Notes: generated by a model not told the origin, from the letters alone. DNA of 64,000 bases from Polytrichum commune (GCA_950295325.1 OX485804.1:13516001-13580000), one strand, 5' to 3'. Numbered from the stretch's first letter, positions 45,867 through 57,890 are shown. Numbers and translations: made by a program.

Positions 45867-48179
45867 TTAGGTGCTCCTGCCTTTCCCTCTACTTCCTGAC
45901 AACTGTGCAACCACATCTGGCGGCATGCCTTTCTTCATCCTTATACCCCCACAATTGGAACACTGCAGAAAAATCCACATTTATTTGGGTCAGATTCAAT
46001 TTATCTTCCACTCCATAAACATTGAGTCTTTAACTCACATAGGTAAACCTCAAAAGACGCCCAAAAAGCAGGTATAATGATACATAAGAAACTCAAACAT
46101 CCTCCATGCTCCACTTAGTCGGCCAAAATGTTGAACAACTTGGACCAGATGTTTGAAAAGCTTGAAGTATTGTTCAGTAGCTCTTACTAAACCTGCTTAA
46201 GGAAATAAGTCTCTCAATCTGCAAGGTTATTTATGTATACAAAATGTAAGACTAAGTGGAGAAACATCAACAGAGACACGGCCAGAATGTTATACCTTTT
46301 TCACACAGCTACCAAAGCATAGAGGGCAAGGGTCAGTGTGGAGCAATTTTCCTTCCCAGACAAGAATGCCCTGGCCTTTACAAACATGGCATTGTTGCAC
46401 TCCATAACCATCACACTTCTCGCACACTTTCTGTGACCCACATACACAAGTCCATCTCAACATTAATATTCATCTGAGCAATATGGCTTGTAAACCAGTT
46501 CAGTCAGAATCAGCATTCAAGTGATAATGTCAGGAGGAAGGTAAATAAAACCATTGAAGGTAAAATTCATGTGACAACATCTCAAAAAGAACAAGAACCT
46601 TGCCTTATTGGTATGGTCAAAGAAACTGGTTAATCACCAGAGTGCAACTAAAGTGTGTGAAGACACTAATATATCAAACGAAAAGAATGGAGTGTGAACA
46701 ACAAGATCACACCTGTGGGGTGTTGGGCAGCAATCCTTGCTTCTCGGCTGCTGTCTTGAGCCCCAGAGCTGCAACTGCTAGTGCCATTAAAACCCCTGCT
46801 GGCCCTGAACCATGGAACCAGTATACGTATGCATGTTATACTTAAAACTACAAATCAAGATTCGGTTGCCTCTACTAATTTATAACTACAAGCTTAGAAT
46901 CTGAAAGATCAATTCCAGAAACATCAAGAGTTCCAAAGACACTGCACAGGTTCACATTCAGGTACATTCAACCATACCTTCTGCTCTACCAGTTTATAAC
47001 TACAAGCTTAGGATCTGAAAGATCAATTACAGAAAAACTAGAGAGTTAACAACCGGTTGCAAAGTTACACATGGGAGGTTCATTCACCGATACCTTTGAT
47101 CTTGCCACTACTTAGAGGCCGTCCAACTGCACCCACCGTATGGGTGACAGCATGCCTCCCAGCTGTGGAGAAAGTTTGTGACAATGACATGGACGGAGGC
47201 CTGGCTCTTGGACTCCTCGCAGTCCTCGCACCCTTTTTGGCCTCCAAATCATGTCCAGCCTCTGCCACAAACGAAAACCATCTGAAACGTTGAAATTTTA
47301 TCCTCGACGAAACCACTTGAGAGGTCAGGGTCCTTCCAAAAACGGATTCCTACAATGCTAGCCATGTGAGCCACTGAAACTTTGTAACCACAAACCTGCA
47401 ATTTTCTCCATCAGAGTGTCATCCCCATACGCAGCTGCTATGGGATCCTCCGGTGAAGTACTCAAATCATCAATTCCCTCTTGTCCTTCATCAGATCTCG
47501 CACCATGTTGTTCCCTACTTGTACCCAAATTCTCAGATGCTGGACCAAGCAGCACATTACCTGAACGAGATATCGTGTTCAGTTTGCTGGAGTTGTTGGT
47601 ATCCTTTGCACTCCCTGCACCATGACGTGACTTATGTTCCTTACTTTCAAAACTCTCCACTAACGGTGAGTAATAAGACCTGCATTCCAACCCACAGAAG
47701 AGAGTCAAATTCAGCGAGCTACACCATGATGAAAAAAGGTTAAGATGGAACACCGTTATGGTAAAAACACAGGAATGCACAAATTCATGATGTGACACAA
47801 GAAATCCTGTGGAGGACCCGCCCCGCCCCTATACACACATCATCCACTTAATGCATCTCATGTGCACATTACAAGGCACAATCCATAGAGATAAGAGACA
47901 TGCTTAAGCAATTCAACCCAATTGAATAGAATTGCATTCCACTGCTTGAGCAATCCTTCATTCCCAGTAAAAAAATAAGGAATTGAAGGAACACCTTGCC
48001 ACGTTCATGCTTCTTGAATGTTGCTTTCCGCCCCGCTTCGTATCCATCCTTAGGCTAAGCCCATTTCCGGCGAAAAATGAAGACTCCGAGGAATCAAAGC
48101 TGCCGAAACCTGGTGATGCAAAAGTACCACAACTGCAGCATCCAGTACACCTCTGCATGTCCCATACACTTGCTGCCAT
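45867..48179 (-). CDS. Plastid-type protein with DnaJ-like Cys-rich zinc finger, no J domain
   Basis: Six exons: 48179-47995, 47679-47396, 47261-47094, 46804-46713, 46430-46296 and 45962-45867; 319 aa, all GT-AG with agreeing phases (2, 1, 1, 0, 0). The start ATG sits in a GCCATGGC context. Residues 1-60 are rich in Ser, Cys, Arg and Gly and lack a membrane span, like a transit peptide. A long polar Ser/Glu region follows, then a short hydrophobic stretch AGVLMALAVAALGL. The C-terminus has four CxxC pairs: CEKCDGYG, CHVCKGQG, CPLCFG and CSNCGG, spaced as in the DnaJ zinc-finger domain. There is no J domain. In plants such DnaJ-type zinc-finger proteins (BSD2, LQY1, PSA2 classes) act as plastid thiol or assembly chaperones; I cannot assign this one to a class. 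GC-rich sequence upstream (48180-48950) is probably its promoter and leader. Confidence 0.85.
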
Positions 48180-49569
48180 GGCCGCCGACAATTCACCAAA
48201 ACTTCGCAACCCAAAATCAACCCGCACCCAAAACCTCCCCCAAACCTCCTCAATCTCCACCCAAAATCACTCCAAACTCCTTGGCCCCGGCAAAGATCAC
48301 CTGCCCGGGGGCCTGAGATCCCCCAAACCCGTGAATCTGTACCCTAAACCTGCGAGCTTGCAACAAACCCAATAAATTCTGGGAGCGGTGGAGCTCGGAG
48401 ACGATAACAGCGAAGAAGGCACCTGGAGGAGGAGGACAAGAAGAAGAAGAAGATGGTGGTCGGTCACTCTGGCACTCTTCCTCTAACAAATGAAAAGTTA
48501 CAAAGTGTTGACGTGCTGTTGAATTGAAGCAGGAGCAGGGGAAGGAGGCTATGTTCGATCTAAAGGTATTTGACACCACTTACCCCTGCCCTGCCGTGCC
48601 AGCAATAACGAAGCGACGTAAAGAAGATATGCAATGAGGAGAGCAAAGCAGAAGAGGACAAGGGAGGTTGGATAGATTGGGAGTCGTCAGCCTAATTGGG
48701 TAAAATGGAGGATTGCAATGAGAATGTCTAATGTGCAAAGGACGGGTGGGGAGGGGAGGGTGTGGCCAGGAAGTAAAGGCTGCGAGGCACCCCGCGTATC
48801 CAGATTTTCTTCTTTGTTTCTGCGAGTGGGAAGACAATCCAAGGACTTGGGCGCCAATGGTGGCCTCGCCTCCTTGCCACGGAGACGGCGCCTTGCTGGC
48901 ACCAACTGACGAATGGGCTCTGGTCGTCGTCTTCCTCGTTTCTGGAGCCTTCTAACACATGCGGGCCTAATTCGGTTACTTATCGTATCGTAATCAATCA
49001 CCCGTCGAAATGGGTGTGGTGGGGTGGTTATAGCATGCCCACAATAGGACTAGCGACTAACCCACACCAGTGAGAAATTCTTCAATTTAATAGGAGATTT
49101 TGTCTTGTATGTCTCAGTGAAGTGATAAGGTAATAAAATTGCATCACAACATACCTACACCATTCCTGGTATCTAGTGTCATGTCTTATTTGGAGTTACA
49201 TTGTGCTACAACTTTTTATTATGAATCTCATGTTTTATCCAAAAAAATTACTTAAAAAAATTCAAATAGGTTGTTTGGACACTATATAACATTAATACCT
49301 TCAATTGGAAAGAAAAAAAATCATCAATAATAAAAAAAATTAGCAAGGTGTGATTCTGAATAATAAGTGATACAAAATACCATAAACATTGTAGTGAGGT
49401 TATTATGAGTAAGACAAAAATATTGACTAAGAGTGGTAAATTTTGGAAACATGTGAACTTCCTCATGCAAGCTCATCTTGACATATATCACCTTATCAAC
49501 AAAAAAAAAAAGGTCTACCCATGCAATTCCCCCGCTTAGAAGGCACTTACGTCTAGACATACAAAACAT
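48180..49569. other. Upstream flank of zinc-finger gene, then AT-rich spacer
   Basis: 48180-48960 is GC-rich with overlapping open frames on both strands, as expected of a plant promoter and 5' leader; no product is recognisable. 48960-49569 is AT-rich and contains no supported feature. Confidence 0.4.
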
Positions 49570-51121
49570 TACCCACATTGCCTAATGTATCCCCGCCCCC
49601 CCCCCACCCACCCACCGAGAATGATCCACAAGCAATTTGCCTTTGGCTAGCCAACCTAGCAACTACTGCCAAAAACGCTAAAACCGAAGCCCATAAATTC
49701 ACAAACTCACCAACAACTCATAATCGTTGCAAAGCCATCAGAAAAAACATAGATCTCTACTAAAAACAAATCCCGAAAAATTTGCATTAACGAAAATTCC
49801 ATCCATGCCACCATACTACCTTATAAACAAAGACGGTGACTTAGCAACACTCCCATACGCCATCACAACAATCACACATACCATTCAAATTGCATGCTTC
49901 AAAAGACAAGCCCCCTTATGCTCGGACCCGACAAACCACTCCACTGATTGTGTATGTGCAGTCCGCCAATATCCATGGCAAACTACATATAGCTTCATCC
50001 TAGAAAAAATGACCTCCACACCCCTACCACTACTAGCCTGAGCCTCATCATTCACAAAAATATCTACAACACAAAAGCCTATCCAACAAAAAATCCCCAC
50101 GACCAAATGATATGCTCAATGATATCCTCAAAGCATTACCAATTCACTTTCACGACATGATGTATCTTTCTTTTCTCCAATGTTACCACCAAAAAATCAT
50201 CCCTAGTGAATGGAAGGATAGCACCACAATATTGCTCCACAAAAAAAACGATCCCATTATAATGACAACTATTGATTGATCACCTTGGTGAGCACCATAT
50301 ATAAATTACTTACAACCACAATCTAGAAGGGTTCTATCCAATGAGAAATATAGCTCGACAAATTCAATGAATCATTGCTACTCTAAAAGACACCAAAGTC
50401 ACAAAAATGACATATACCACACTTATACAGACTTTAAGAATGCATTTGATTTCATAGACCACCCACAATCCCTAGCGATCATTGGAACCTTGGTTACGCT
50501 ATAGCATTAGTCAACAATATGTACGTTGAATCTTCCACCTCCTTCAAAGGTGCTTACTTCACCATGACTCCTCCTATCTTAATTAGCCGCAGAACAATCC
50601 AAGGCAATACATTGAGCCCCTATCTATTCATCATCTTCCTCAAGCTTTTACTCCGATGGCTAGAAAAAAACCAACTAAGCTACCATTTTAACATATTGCC
50701 GAATAGCATCACAACCTCTGCGGATGACCTTACCATCCTCACAAATAACATCAACTAGGCAACCACAAGTAAACAAATTTAGTAGGTACTCACTCAAAAT
50801 GGACCCATATGGACCTAGGGATAAACAAACATGTGGTAACAAGTTGCTTCAATAAGTCAAAAATTCAACCAATTGCTTTCAACACTTATCAAAAAACACA
50901 AACAATCGACTAAAAGAACCAACAACTACAAAACCTCTCAAAAAACAGACCATAAATGTACCTAGGCATCAAGCTAGTCCCATCCCTTGAATGGGTCATC
51001 CAAAAAGAAATTACAACTGCAAAAATAAAAAGTAAAGCACAACCTTCCTCCTATCGCCAACCTTCTTACAACAATAAATCAAAATCCTCAACACAATCAT
51101 CCGCCCATGTATGAAACATGC
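49570..51121 (+). pseudogene. LINE, 5' half: decayed reverse transcriptase
   Basis: Broken plus-strand frames read as a non-LTR reverse transcriptase. At about 50100-50250 there is ALPIHFHDMM, QCYHQKIIPSEWKDSTTILL and HKKNDP. Later, at 50585-50755, RTIQGNTLSPYLFIIFLKLL, LRWLEKNQLSYHFN and a catalytic-loop remnant SADDL (normally YADD) appear. It ends at 51121 in ILNTIIRPCMKHA. The frame then stops because another element is inserted; the continuation FYATPFSVLD resumes at 61817. Stops and frameshifts show it is inactive. The coding strand is A/C-rich. Confidence 0.75.
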
Positions 51122-51560
51122 TGTCGGAACATGGGATCGACAAAAACATCCGGTTAAGCATTTTTAGTGCTTTAATCCGACTGTCCGGATGATCCGAGTA
51201 TCATTCCAGGGACCCTGTGAAGTGTAAGATGGTTGCTCCTCTCCTTCCTTGGTTGAAAATCAACCACCGGGCAGAATGGCCTTTCCGTTTCCGGATGGTC
51301 AATTGGAAATCCTCACTTCCGGGACTTGCCTTCCAGATGAACCACTAAAGCTAAGACTTACTCCTACTCCTACCTCCTCTATTCCTACCTCCGATGGTGA
51401 TGTGGCTCATCCGAGAAAGATGCCCCAATCTTGCCACTTTCCGGTCTTTCCTCACAACCAATCCAGATCAGTTTAATCCAGCCTAGCAGGTCACATAAAG
51501 AATCCGTAATGTGTGCCCGGAACTACAACGACAGATTGATATGGATCCGCCAGGGTCTAT

Positions 51561-52095
51561 AAATCCGGGATAATTGGGCGACCCGTACCGCTCTTCGAAC
51601 TACCCCTCCCAGATACTGTGGGACCTCATCAGAAGGTCCGATGGCGTAAGTTCGAGTACCCCTCGCACCCCTTACCCATTCCTAACAGCGGCTATCCCAC
51701 ATAGAAGATATACAGGCAAACGAACCAGCGAGGCTTCACTCCCACTACACCTCATAAGTGATCAACCGGATCCGGAATCCTAACCTATCCGGTTTCTCTC
51801 CCTCTTCCGATAGACCTTTCCGGCTACAAGTGAATGGGGTCCAGTAAATCCGGGATAACTGGGCGACCCGTACCGCTTTCCGTACTACCCCTCCCATATA
51901 TTGTGGGACCTCATCAGAAGGTCCGATGGCGTAAGTTCGAGTACCCCTCGCACCCCTTACCCATTCCTAACAGCAGCTATCCCACATAGAAGTTATACAT
52001 GCAAACGGAACAACGAGGTTTCACCTCCCACTACACCACAGAAGTGGTCAACCCAATCATGTAGTCGGATCCGATCCGGGCCTTTCCCTCTCGTG
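51561..52095. repeat. 285 bp tandem duplication within the nested element
   Basis: Units start with AAATCCGGGATAA at 51561 and 51846. They share GGGCGACCCGTACCGCT, GTGGGACCTCATCAGAAGGT, CCGATGGCGTAAGTTCGAGT and CCATTCCTAACAGC, with about 90 percent identity by eye over the first 175 bases. The high identity suggests recent origin. Confidence 0.9.
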
Positions 52096-52289
52096 TTATC
52101 ATGACTTCCTAACTCTCATATTCTCCATAATCCTTGAACACACTCCGGACTGCTCATGCATAAACACACTAGGGCTATAGAGAATCAGATTTTTATTGAG
52201 TTAGAAAGCACAAACACTACTACAAAAACATGGCTTATATGACTGGACATATGACTACTTTGAGTTTACAAAACACTCAAATATATTTT

Positions 52290-52780
52290 TACTTCCTAGT
52301 CGTTTCAGGTTAGTCTAATAAGGCATAGTCAAATGTTACGTAGTCTAAAAAACATGGTGTACATTAGACTATGCTTTTGAACTTTACATTAGACTATAGT
52401 CAGTCAATAAAACATTGATACATTAGACTACATGTAGTCACAAGTAACAAAGTACATTAGACTACGGGTAGTCAAAACACATAGAGACATTATACTATGG
52501 GTAGTTAATAAAACACACATAAGTAGACTATGGATGGTCAAATAAACTACCGTGATGATTCATCTTGACAAACATTCTGAGACATAATAGACTACTCCTA
52601 GTCAATAAAACATAGTTTGTTGTGGCGTTGTTGACTACTTGGTGTATAGTAATTGACTATATTATGGTAGGGTTTATTAGTCAATAAGAACATGACTTAT
52701 ATGGTTAACTGACTATCGTTTGTGTACGATATATGATGTTGGGCATAATTGAATAGTCGTTTGTCTACTTGGAGTGCAAA
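52290..52780. repeat. CACTA left subterminal repeats
   Basis: More than fifteen copies of TAGTC or GACTA cores, often as TTAGACTA or AGTCAATAAAACA, in both orientations. Counterpart repeats lie at 57640-57890 by the right end. Confidence 0.85.
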
Positions 52781-53696
52781 GAACTTCAACATCACATCAT
52801 CTTACAGTAAAAAAAGAGCATATTGCACTGGGTTCTTTTGCAAATTGACTAAGAAAAGATGGCAAGTTGTATTTTTTAAACCAATCAAACACATTCATAA
52901 GACTGAAATTAGTCTCCATTAGAGTCAATAAAACTTGCAACATGAGGCTAGGTAGACAAAAAAAAGGTATGTGGACCTTTACTATATATGAAGTCATGAC
53001 AGTCTACAATGAGTTCCCTAATCCACCAAGAAGAACCAGATCCTCTTTTCTCCACAAAATTGGTGCAAATTGAGAGTCTTTCATCCGTACTTGTGAAGGA
53101 TTCCCCGCAAGGTTTGGATATTACAATTTCGCATCTTGTACCTACACTTTGTTTACCAAAACACTAAAACATCATTCTGGAATTTCATCTCCGTTGTAGT
53201 TGTCACCTGGACAACCTGCAATTTGTCCTTGAGCAACTAAACTAAAATTCGGATCCATTATATCCACACCTGCACACCCCTTCTACTGCATACATCCACA
53301 AACAAATCACATGTTAGTTTCAAGTGAATATTCTCTTCCAATGTATTTGAGCAATTGGTATTCAAATACTCGAAACAACCCAGCTGATTATCTTTCTGCC
53401 TATCTCTCAAACTAGAAGACAAACATCAATATGAATTAGCACGGCCAGGAATACAAAGTATACAAAAGTATATGGGTTTATGTAGAGAGCCTCCCATTCT
53501 ATGAACTATCTATTGAGCAGCTGTATTTGAGTGGTGTGTGGTTGAATGAATTATCTATTGAGCAATTGTATGTGATTTGTAGGAAGAGTTTCTGCACATT
53601 TGGAAAAAGAGGAGCAAAGTGAAGAATCCTAGAGGAAAAATGGTACCTAACAAAAGAAAATCACATGTGGATCACATTTGGAATGATTTTTGCTCT

Positions 53697-54340
53697 TGCC
53701 TCAAACCCTTGCCTGCCTCTTGAAGTTCTTTGAGATGATTTCTGCTCTTGCCTCAAACCCTTGCCTGCTCTTGCTTCAAACCCTTGCCTGCCTTGCCTGA
53801 TTGTATGTCCTCAAACCCTATCCACCCTTAATGTTTCATTGTCTGATTGTATGTCCTCAAACCCTTGCATGCCTTGCCTGATTGTATGTTCAACTCTTGT
53901 TTGAGATGATTTATGGTTTGTCTTGTTGAAACCCACAATCTAAAACCCTTAGAACTATCACTTAAAAACCTTGTCTCAAACCCTTGCTCAAACGCTTGTC
54001 TCAAACCACTTCAGATATCAAAACCCTTGTCTCAAACCACTTCAGATCTCAAACCCTTGTCTGAAACCCTCAAACTACCACTTAGAAACCTTGTCTCAAA
54101 CCTTTGCTCAAACGCTTGTCTCAAACCACTTCAGATCTCAAACCCTTGTCTCAAACCCTTACTTGCTTGAGATGATTTCTGATGATGTCTTAAACCCTTG
54201 TCTAAAACCCTTAGACTCAAACCCTTGCTTGCTTGAGATGATTTCTGAGATGATTTATGAAACTATTGTTTGAGATGATTTCTGCTATCTTGTTGAAACT
54301 CAAACCCTTGTCTGAAACCCTCAAACTACCACTTAGAAAC
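53697..54340. repeat. Tandem array of CTCAAACCCTTGTCT units
   Basis: Irregular repeats built from CTCAAACCCTTG and TGAGATGATTTCTG, with a higher-order unit containing CAAACCACTTCAGATCTCAA and AAACTACCACTTAGAAACC. It lies in the 5' part of the CACTA element, upstream of its genes. Confidence 0.85.
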
Positions 54341-54410
54341 CTTTAGTAGGAAACCCTCACTTACAAACTCTCACTAGGAAATCCACAATTGTCCACCCTT
54401 ACTGTTCCTC

Positions 54411-54522
54411 ACTGCATTCTTGCATTCCTTGCTTCACTTGCAATACATCTTGCATTCCTTGCTTCACTTGCAATACATCTTGCATTTCTTGCTTCACTTG
54501 TAATACATCCTTGCATTCCTTG
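54411..54522. repeat. 30 bp tandem repeat, three to four copies
   Basis: Units of TTGCATTCCTTGCTTCACTT followed by GCAATACATC, with one or two substitutions per copy. Confidence 0.85.
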
Positions 54523-54864
54523 TTCCACTTGTTTCACTGGCATTTCCCGCCTCCATAGAACCATGTTCCCGCCTTTTTTTAAAACGTTCAAATTTTAAAT
54601 ACCCTATGTAGTCAATAAGTTACCTTTTGACTCACAATATGTGACATCCAGTCAATAAAAAAATATTTATAAGCACCTCTGTGACTTATGTAGTCAATTA
54701 AGCACCTATTGACTAACCTTAGTATACATGGCAAAGACCTATGTATTGCAATATCCTATATGGCAAATAGTGTTTTAATTAATTTTGTGGCATACTAATA
54801 TGTATATTAGTATAATGTATCAATATAATTATTATGGTATTATCTAATAATTGTTACAGCAAAC

Positions 54865-55255
54865 ATGGTGGAAGGGAAACTTGATCCCAACACCATGGAG
54901 GTTGCCATTTGTGCTAGAGAAGAACTACAAGCAAATCGTCTTAAGCTGCATGAATATCGTTGTCCATGCAACAAATGTCATGGTTCTCAAGTGCTCAACC
55001 GGACGACGATACGAGCACATCTCCGAAAGTTCAAGCGTGACGAATTCTTCACACAATCAATTCTGGTGAGTTTTTATTTATTCATACAATGTTGATAGTT
55101 GGATCAATTTCATTGTTTGCAACATAATGTAGATAACATAGACATCAAAGCTTGATGTTTTGCATTTATGTATGGTGTAGGATAAACATCGCCTGCAAGT
55201 GAAAAAATCAATGAGTTTGGCATTAAAGGCTTTTCTTAGAGAAGGCTTTTGCCAA
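54865..55255 (+). CDS. CACTA transposase N-terminal exons (zinc-binding Transpos_assoc-like)
   Basis: Exon 54865-55065 starts with ATG and encodes 67 residues. CPCNKCHGSQVLNRTTIRAHLR (shown here by its ends: C-P-C-x-K-C ... L-x-R-x-x-I-x-x-H-L) matches the Cys/His pattern of the domain that precedes Tnp2 in plant CACTA transposases. A good donor follows (CTG|GTGAGT, phase 0). A second exon at 55181-55255 (acceptor GGTGTAG|GAT) adds 25 residues in phase, KKSMSLALKAFLREGF, and runs to a possible donor (CCAA|GTAAGA). If that donor is not used, the frame continues to the A-run at 55261-55263, where one extra A would separate it from the SET ORF. Confidence 0.6.
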
Positions 55256-55262
55256 GTAAGAA

Positions 55263-55784
55263 ATGTCAGCTTCATTTGTGCCTAAGGCCATAACCCAATT
55301 GGTCAATTTTGACGTGGGGAAGAACTATGGCCAATGGCCTACTCTACCAATCCCACGGATGACCCCCTTCACATGGTGGAACCGTCAATGGGAAATTAGA
55401 ATATCCACATTTCCGTACATGGGTTGGGGTCTATTTACACTTCAAAATTTGGAAGCAGAAGAAGAATTGATTCCATTTACGGGGCCTTGCTACACAACCA
55501 ACCAATACAAAAAGATGCAAGGTTATTTTCCAAGAGTAAAATGCTATGCATTGAATGCGGAAAAAACATTTTACATTGATGGGGATGTGGAAAAAAAGAA
55601 TGTTGCAGGCTATATCAATAGCTCTATTGATAGGCGTGAGGAGATTGAAAATGTCATTTGGGAATATCATGATGTGGATCCTAGACCATGGAACAAGAAA
55701 GAATGGAGATATGTAATGACTAGGTCAACTAGGCCTATCAAAGCAGGAGAAAAACTATTTGCATACTATAAAGCAAGATTTTGA
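55263..55784 (+). CDS. SET-domain ORF inside the CACTA transposon (173 aa)
   Basis: An uninterrupted ORF with the SET-domain order of motifs. Residues 54-58 are GWGLF (the SAM-binding GxG motif, usually RGLFA), and residues 68-74 give EELIPFTG (usually E.I.EY.G). Then come FYIDG at 103-107, NVAGYINSS at 113-121 (usually N.ARFINHS) and IKAGEKLFAYY at 159-169 (usually I..GEEL.YDY). The fold signature is convincing, but the NHS His is Ser and DY is YY, so activity is uncertain. The known role of SET domains is lysine methylation of histones or other proteins. It lies between the transposase zinc exon and the Tnp2 domain, in the same orientation. A phase-0 donor (TTTGAG|GTTAGC) lies four codons after its TGA stop, and a phase-0 acceptor (TTTGGCAG|GGA) opens the Tnp2 exon, so SET was plausibly part of one transposase protein. 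Confidence 0.75.
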   Translation: MSASFVPKAITQLVNFDVGKNYGQWPTLPIPRMTPFTWWNRQWEIRISTFPYMGWGLFTLQNLEAEEELIPFTGPCYTTNQYKKMQGYFPRVKCYALNAEKTFYIDGDVEKKNVAGYINSSIDRREEIENVIWEYHDVDPRPWNKKEWRYVMTRSTRPIKAGEKLFAYYKARF

Positions 55785-55905
55785 GACTTTGAGGTTAGCA
55801 ATGGACCAAATAACCTTTTTTTACTATAAATTTCAAAACATTTTATTTTTGTCTTGGTTGACTTGAGAACTTTACACTTTATTATTTAATTTCAAAATTT
55901 GGCAG

Positions 55906-57435
55906 GGACCGGATCCCGAGTTGGCGCCATTGGGTTGTGATCCTTATTCACTGTCAAATCGTGAATATCCCCATACATTGGGTTGTCATGGCAATCGAAT
56001 TCAAGCACCTTGTACATGTTCATTCAATGAAAGCATAGATCCTGAAACTGAGTTGCATCGCATGTGTAATGAAGCATTTATCTACTATGACGAAGTCCAT
56101 GGGAATAGCTCACGCGAAGATGACATCCCTGATGAGGTGGAAAATGATGAGGATGGGCATACATTGGACTCAGGAGATCCTGTGGTGGACCCCAATTTGG
56201 ATGAATTACTTAAGTGGGCTAACACTCTTTTGTATCCAAGGAGTAAAGTGAAGCTCTTACAAGCTGTGTTGCTTATTCTTAATACATGCACAGTGCATAG
56301 TACTACGAATGGCCATATAGATGAGTTATTAACTCTCCTTTCTGAGGATATATTGGAGCCGGGCAATTTATTGCCGAAATCAAGATATGAAGCCAAAAAA
56401 ATTCTAAGAAACCTTGGATTGTCCTATGACTCTATACACGCTTGCGAAAATGGATGCATATTGTATCGAGGGGAGCACAAGGATCTTGACAAATGCTCAA
56501 AGTGCGATTGCAGCCGATATGTGAAAGGGTCGTCCACAGTCCCGCGAAAAGTACTTCGCCACTTCTTTTTTATCCCAAGACTTAAACGAATGTACCATTG
56601 CAAATCCATAGCTGGGCTTATGCAACATCATGCACATAATCGACCAAAAGATACAGGATCTCTTGAAACAAGTGCAGAAAATGAGAATTTGGTGCGATCG
56701 GTAGCAGATTCCAAGGCTTGGAAGCACATTGACAGTATGTGGCCGGATTTTGCTGTTGAGACCCGTAACATACGATTGGGTCTAGCTACAGACGGGATGA
56801 ACCCATTTGGTGATTTCAACTTGAAACATTCTACATGGCCAGTGGTACTTTTAAACTATACTCTACCTCCATGGCTTGTGACAAAAAGATTTTTCGTCAT
56901 GTTGGCTCTCATCATTCCTGGGAAAGATGCGGTTAAGGATCATAACTTTGATGTTTATTTAGCACCTGTCATTGAAGAATTTCTCCAGCTATGGCAAGGA
57001 GTGTGGGCATATGATGTTGCTGCAATTAATGGTAACCATCGCTTCTTGTTGCGAGTTGTTTTGATGTGGACCATACATGATTTCCCAGCCCTAGGTCTTG
57101 TTTCAGGGTGTGTAACCAAGGGTTACAAGACTTGTCCAAATTGCCGGCCAAATACAATTGCAAGGTACTCGAAACCTATGCGGAAAATGATCTATACCGG
57201 TCATAGATGCCTACTCGCTCGCCCACATCCTTACTGAAAAAAGAAAAGCTGGTTTAATGGCAAGATAGAAAAAAGGACAAAACCACAAGCACTCTTGACA
57301 GACGAGATTATAAAAAATGCTACAGAGCGGGATGAATGGATTGCTAAAGGGGAAAAACCTAGAGCCATAAATGACCCTGTACACTTAGAGGACAATTCAG
57401 ATTACCTTGGAATTTCATCTTCAGATGAAGAATGA
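55906..57435 (+). pseudogene. Tnp2 (Transposase_21) domain, interrupted and C-terminally truncated
   Basis: From the acceptor at 55905 the frame is open to a TGA at 57235-57237. The sequence matches plant CACTA Tnp2: an acidic N-terminal region, LLSEDILEPGNLLPKSRYEA, RNLGLSYDSIHACENGCILY, then DKCSKC, VPRKVLRHFFFIPRLKR, LATDGMNPFG, STWPVVLLNYTLPPWL, DVYLAPVIEEFLQLW, WTIHDFPALG and GYKTCPNC, ending HPY. In the family HPY is followed by R then KKK..FNG. Here TGA replaces the Arg codon and the frame continues KKKSWFNG to a second stop at 57433-57435 after ISSSDEE. The remaining C-terminal part of Tnp2, including the last conserved acidic residues, is absent, so this copy cannot make a full transposase. 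Mobility would depend on another copy. Confidence 0.85.
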
Positions 57436-57639
57436 ATGTCATACCGGCTTGTGTATCTCATACGTACAAAGTAGTTATTACAAGGTGCACATAGCCATGC
57501 TTCTAATTCAATTTGTATTTGATATGCCCAAACTTTATGTAGGATCATGTGCCATGCATGCATACAAATTACTGAGTAAAAAAAACAACATATGCAATAG
57601 ATAGGTTGCTTGCTACCAATAATGTATGAACCCTCAAGT

Positions 57640-57890
57640 TTTTAAGACTGTAGTTAGTCTAAATGTGTGATTGGGTCTTGAGTCAAAAAAACATATTCAA
57701 TGCATAGTTTGCTCGCTCCCAATAATGTATGCCTCCTCTGACTTTGTGGACTATGTTTAGTCAATAAGTGCGATTGGATTGTTGAGTCAAAAAAACCAAG
57801 GGTGATTTGGGACTATGGTCAGTCACAAAAACCACCCTGACTATGAGGTCGGGCTACCTCAGTTAAATAAACATGGATAGTCAATTGTGC
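57640..57890. repeat. CACTA right subterminal repeats
   Basis: Copies of TTAGTC, AGTCAATAAG, GAGTCAAAAAAAC and GACTATG match the left subterminal array. They end about 30 bases before the right TIR. Confidence 0.8.

Noticed and set aside
48250-49001. Several overlapping ORFs on both strands upstream of the zinc-finger gene
   Set aside because: The GC-rich promoter or leader region is open by composition; none has recognisable motifs or splice-consistent partners.
53697-54340. ORFs of 85 and 100 codons with Leu/Ser/Pro repeats
   Set aside because: They are translations of the CTCAAACCCTTG tandem array, not conserved coding sequence.
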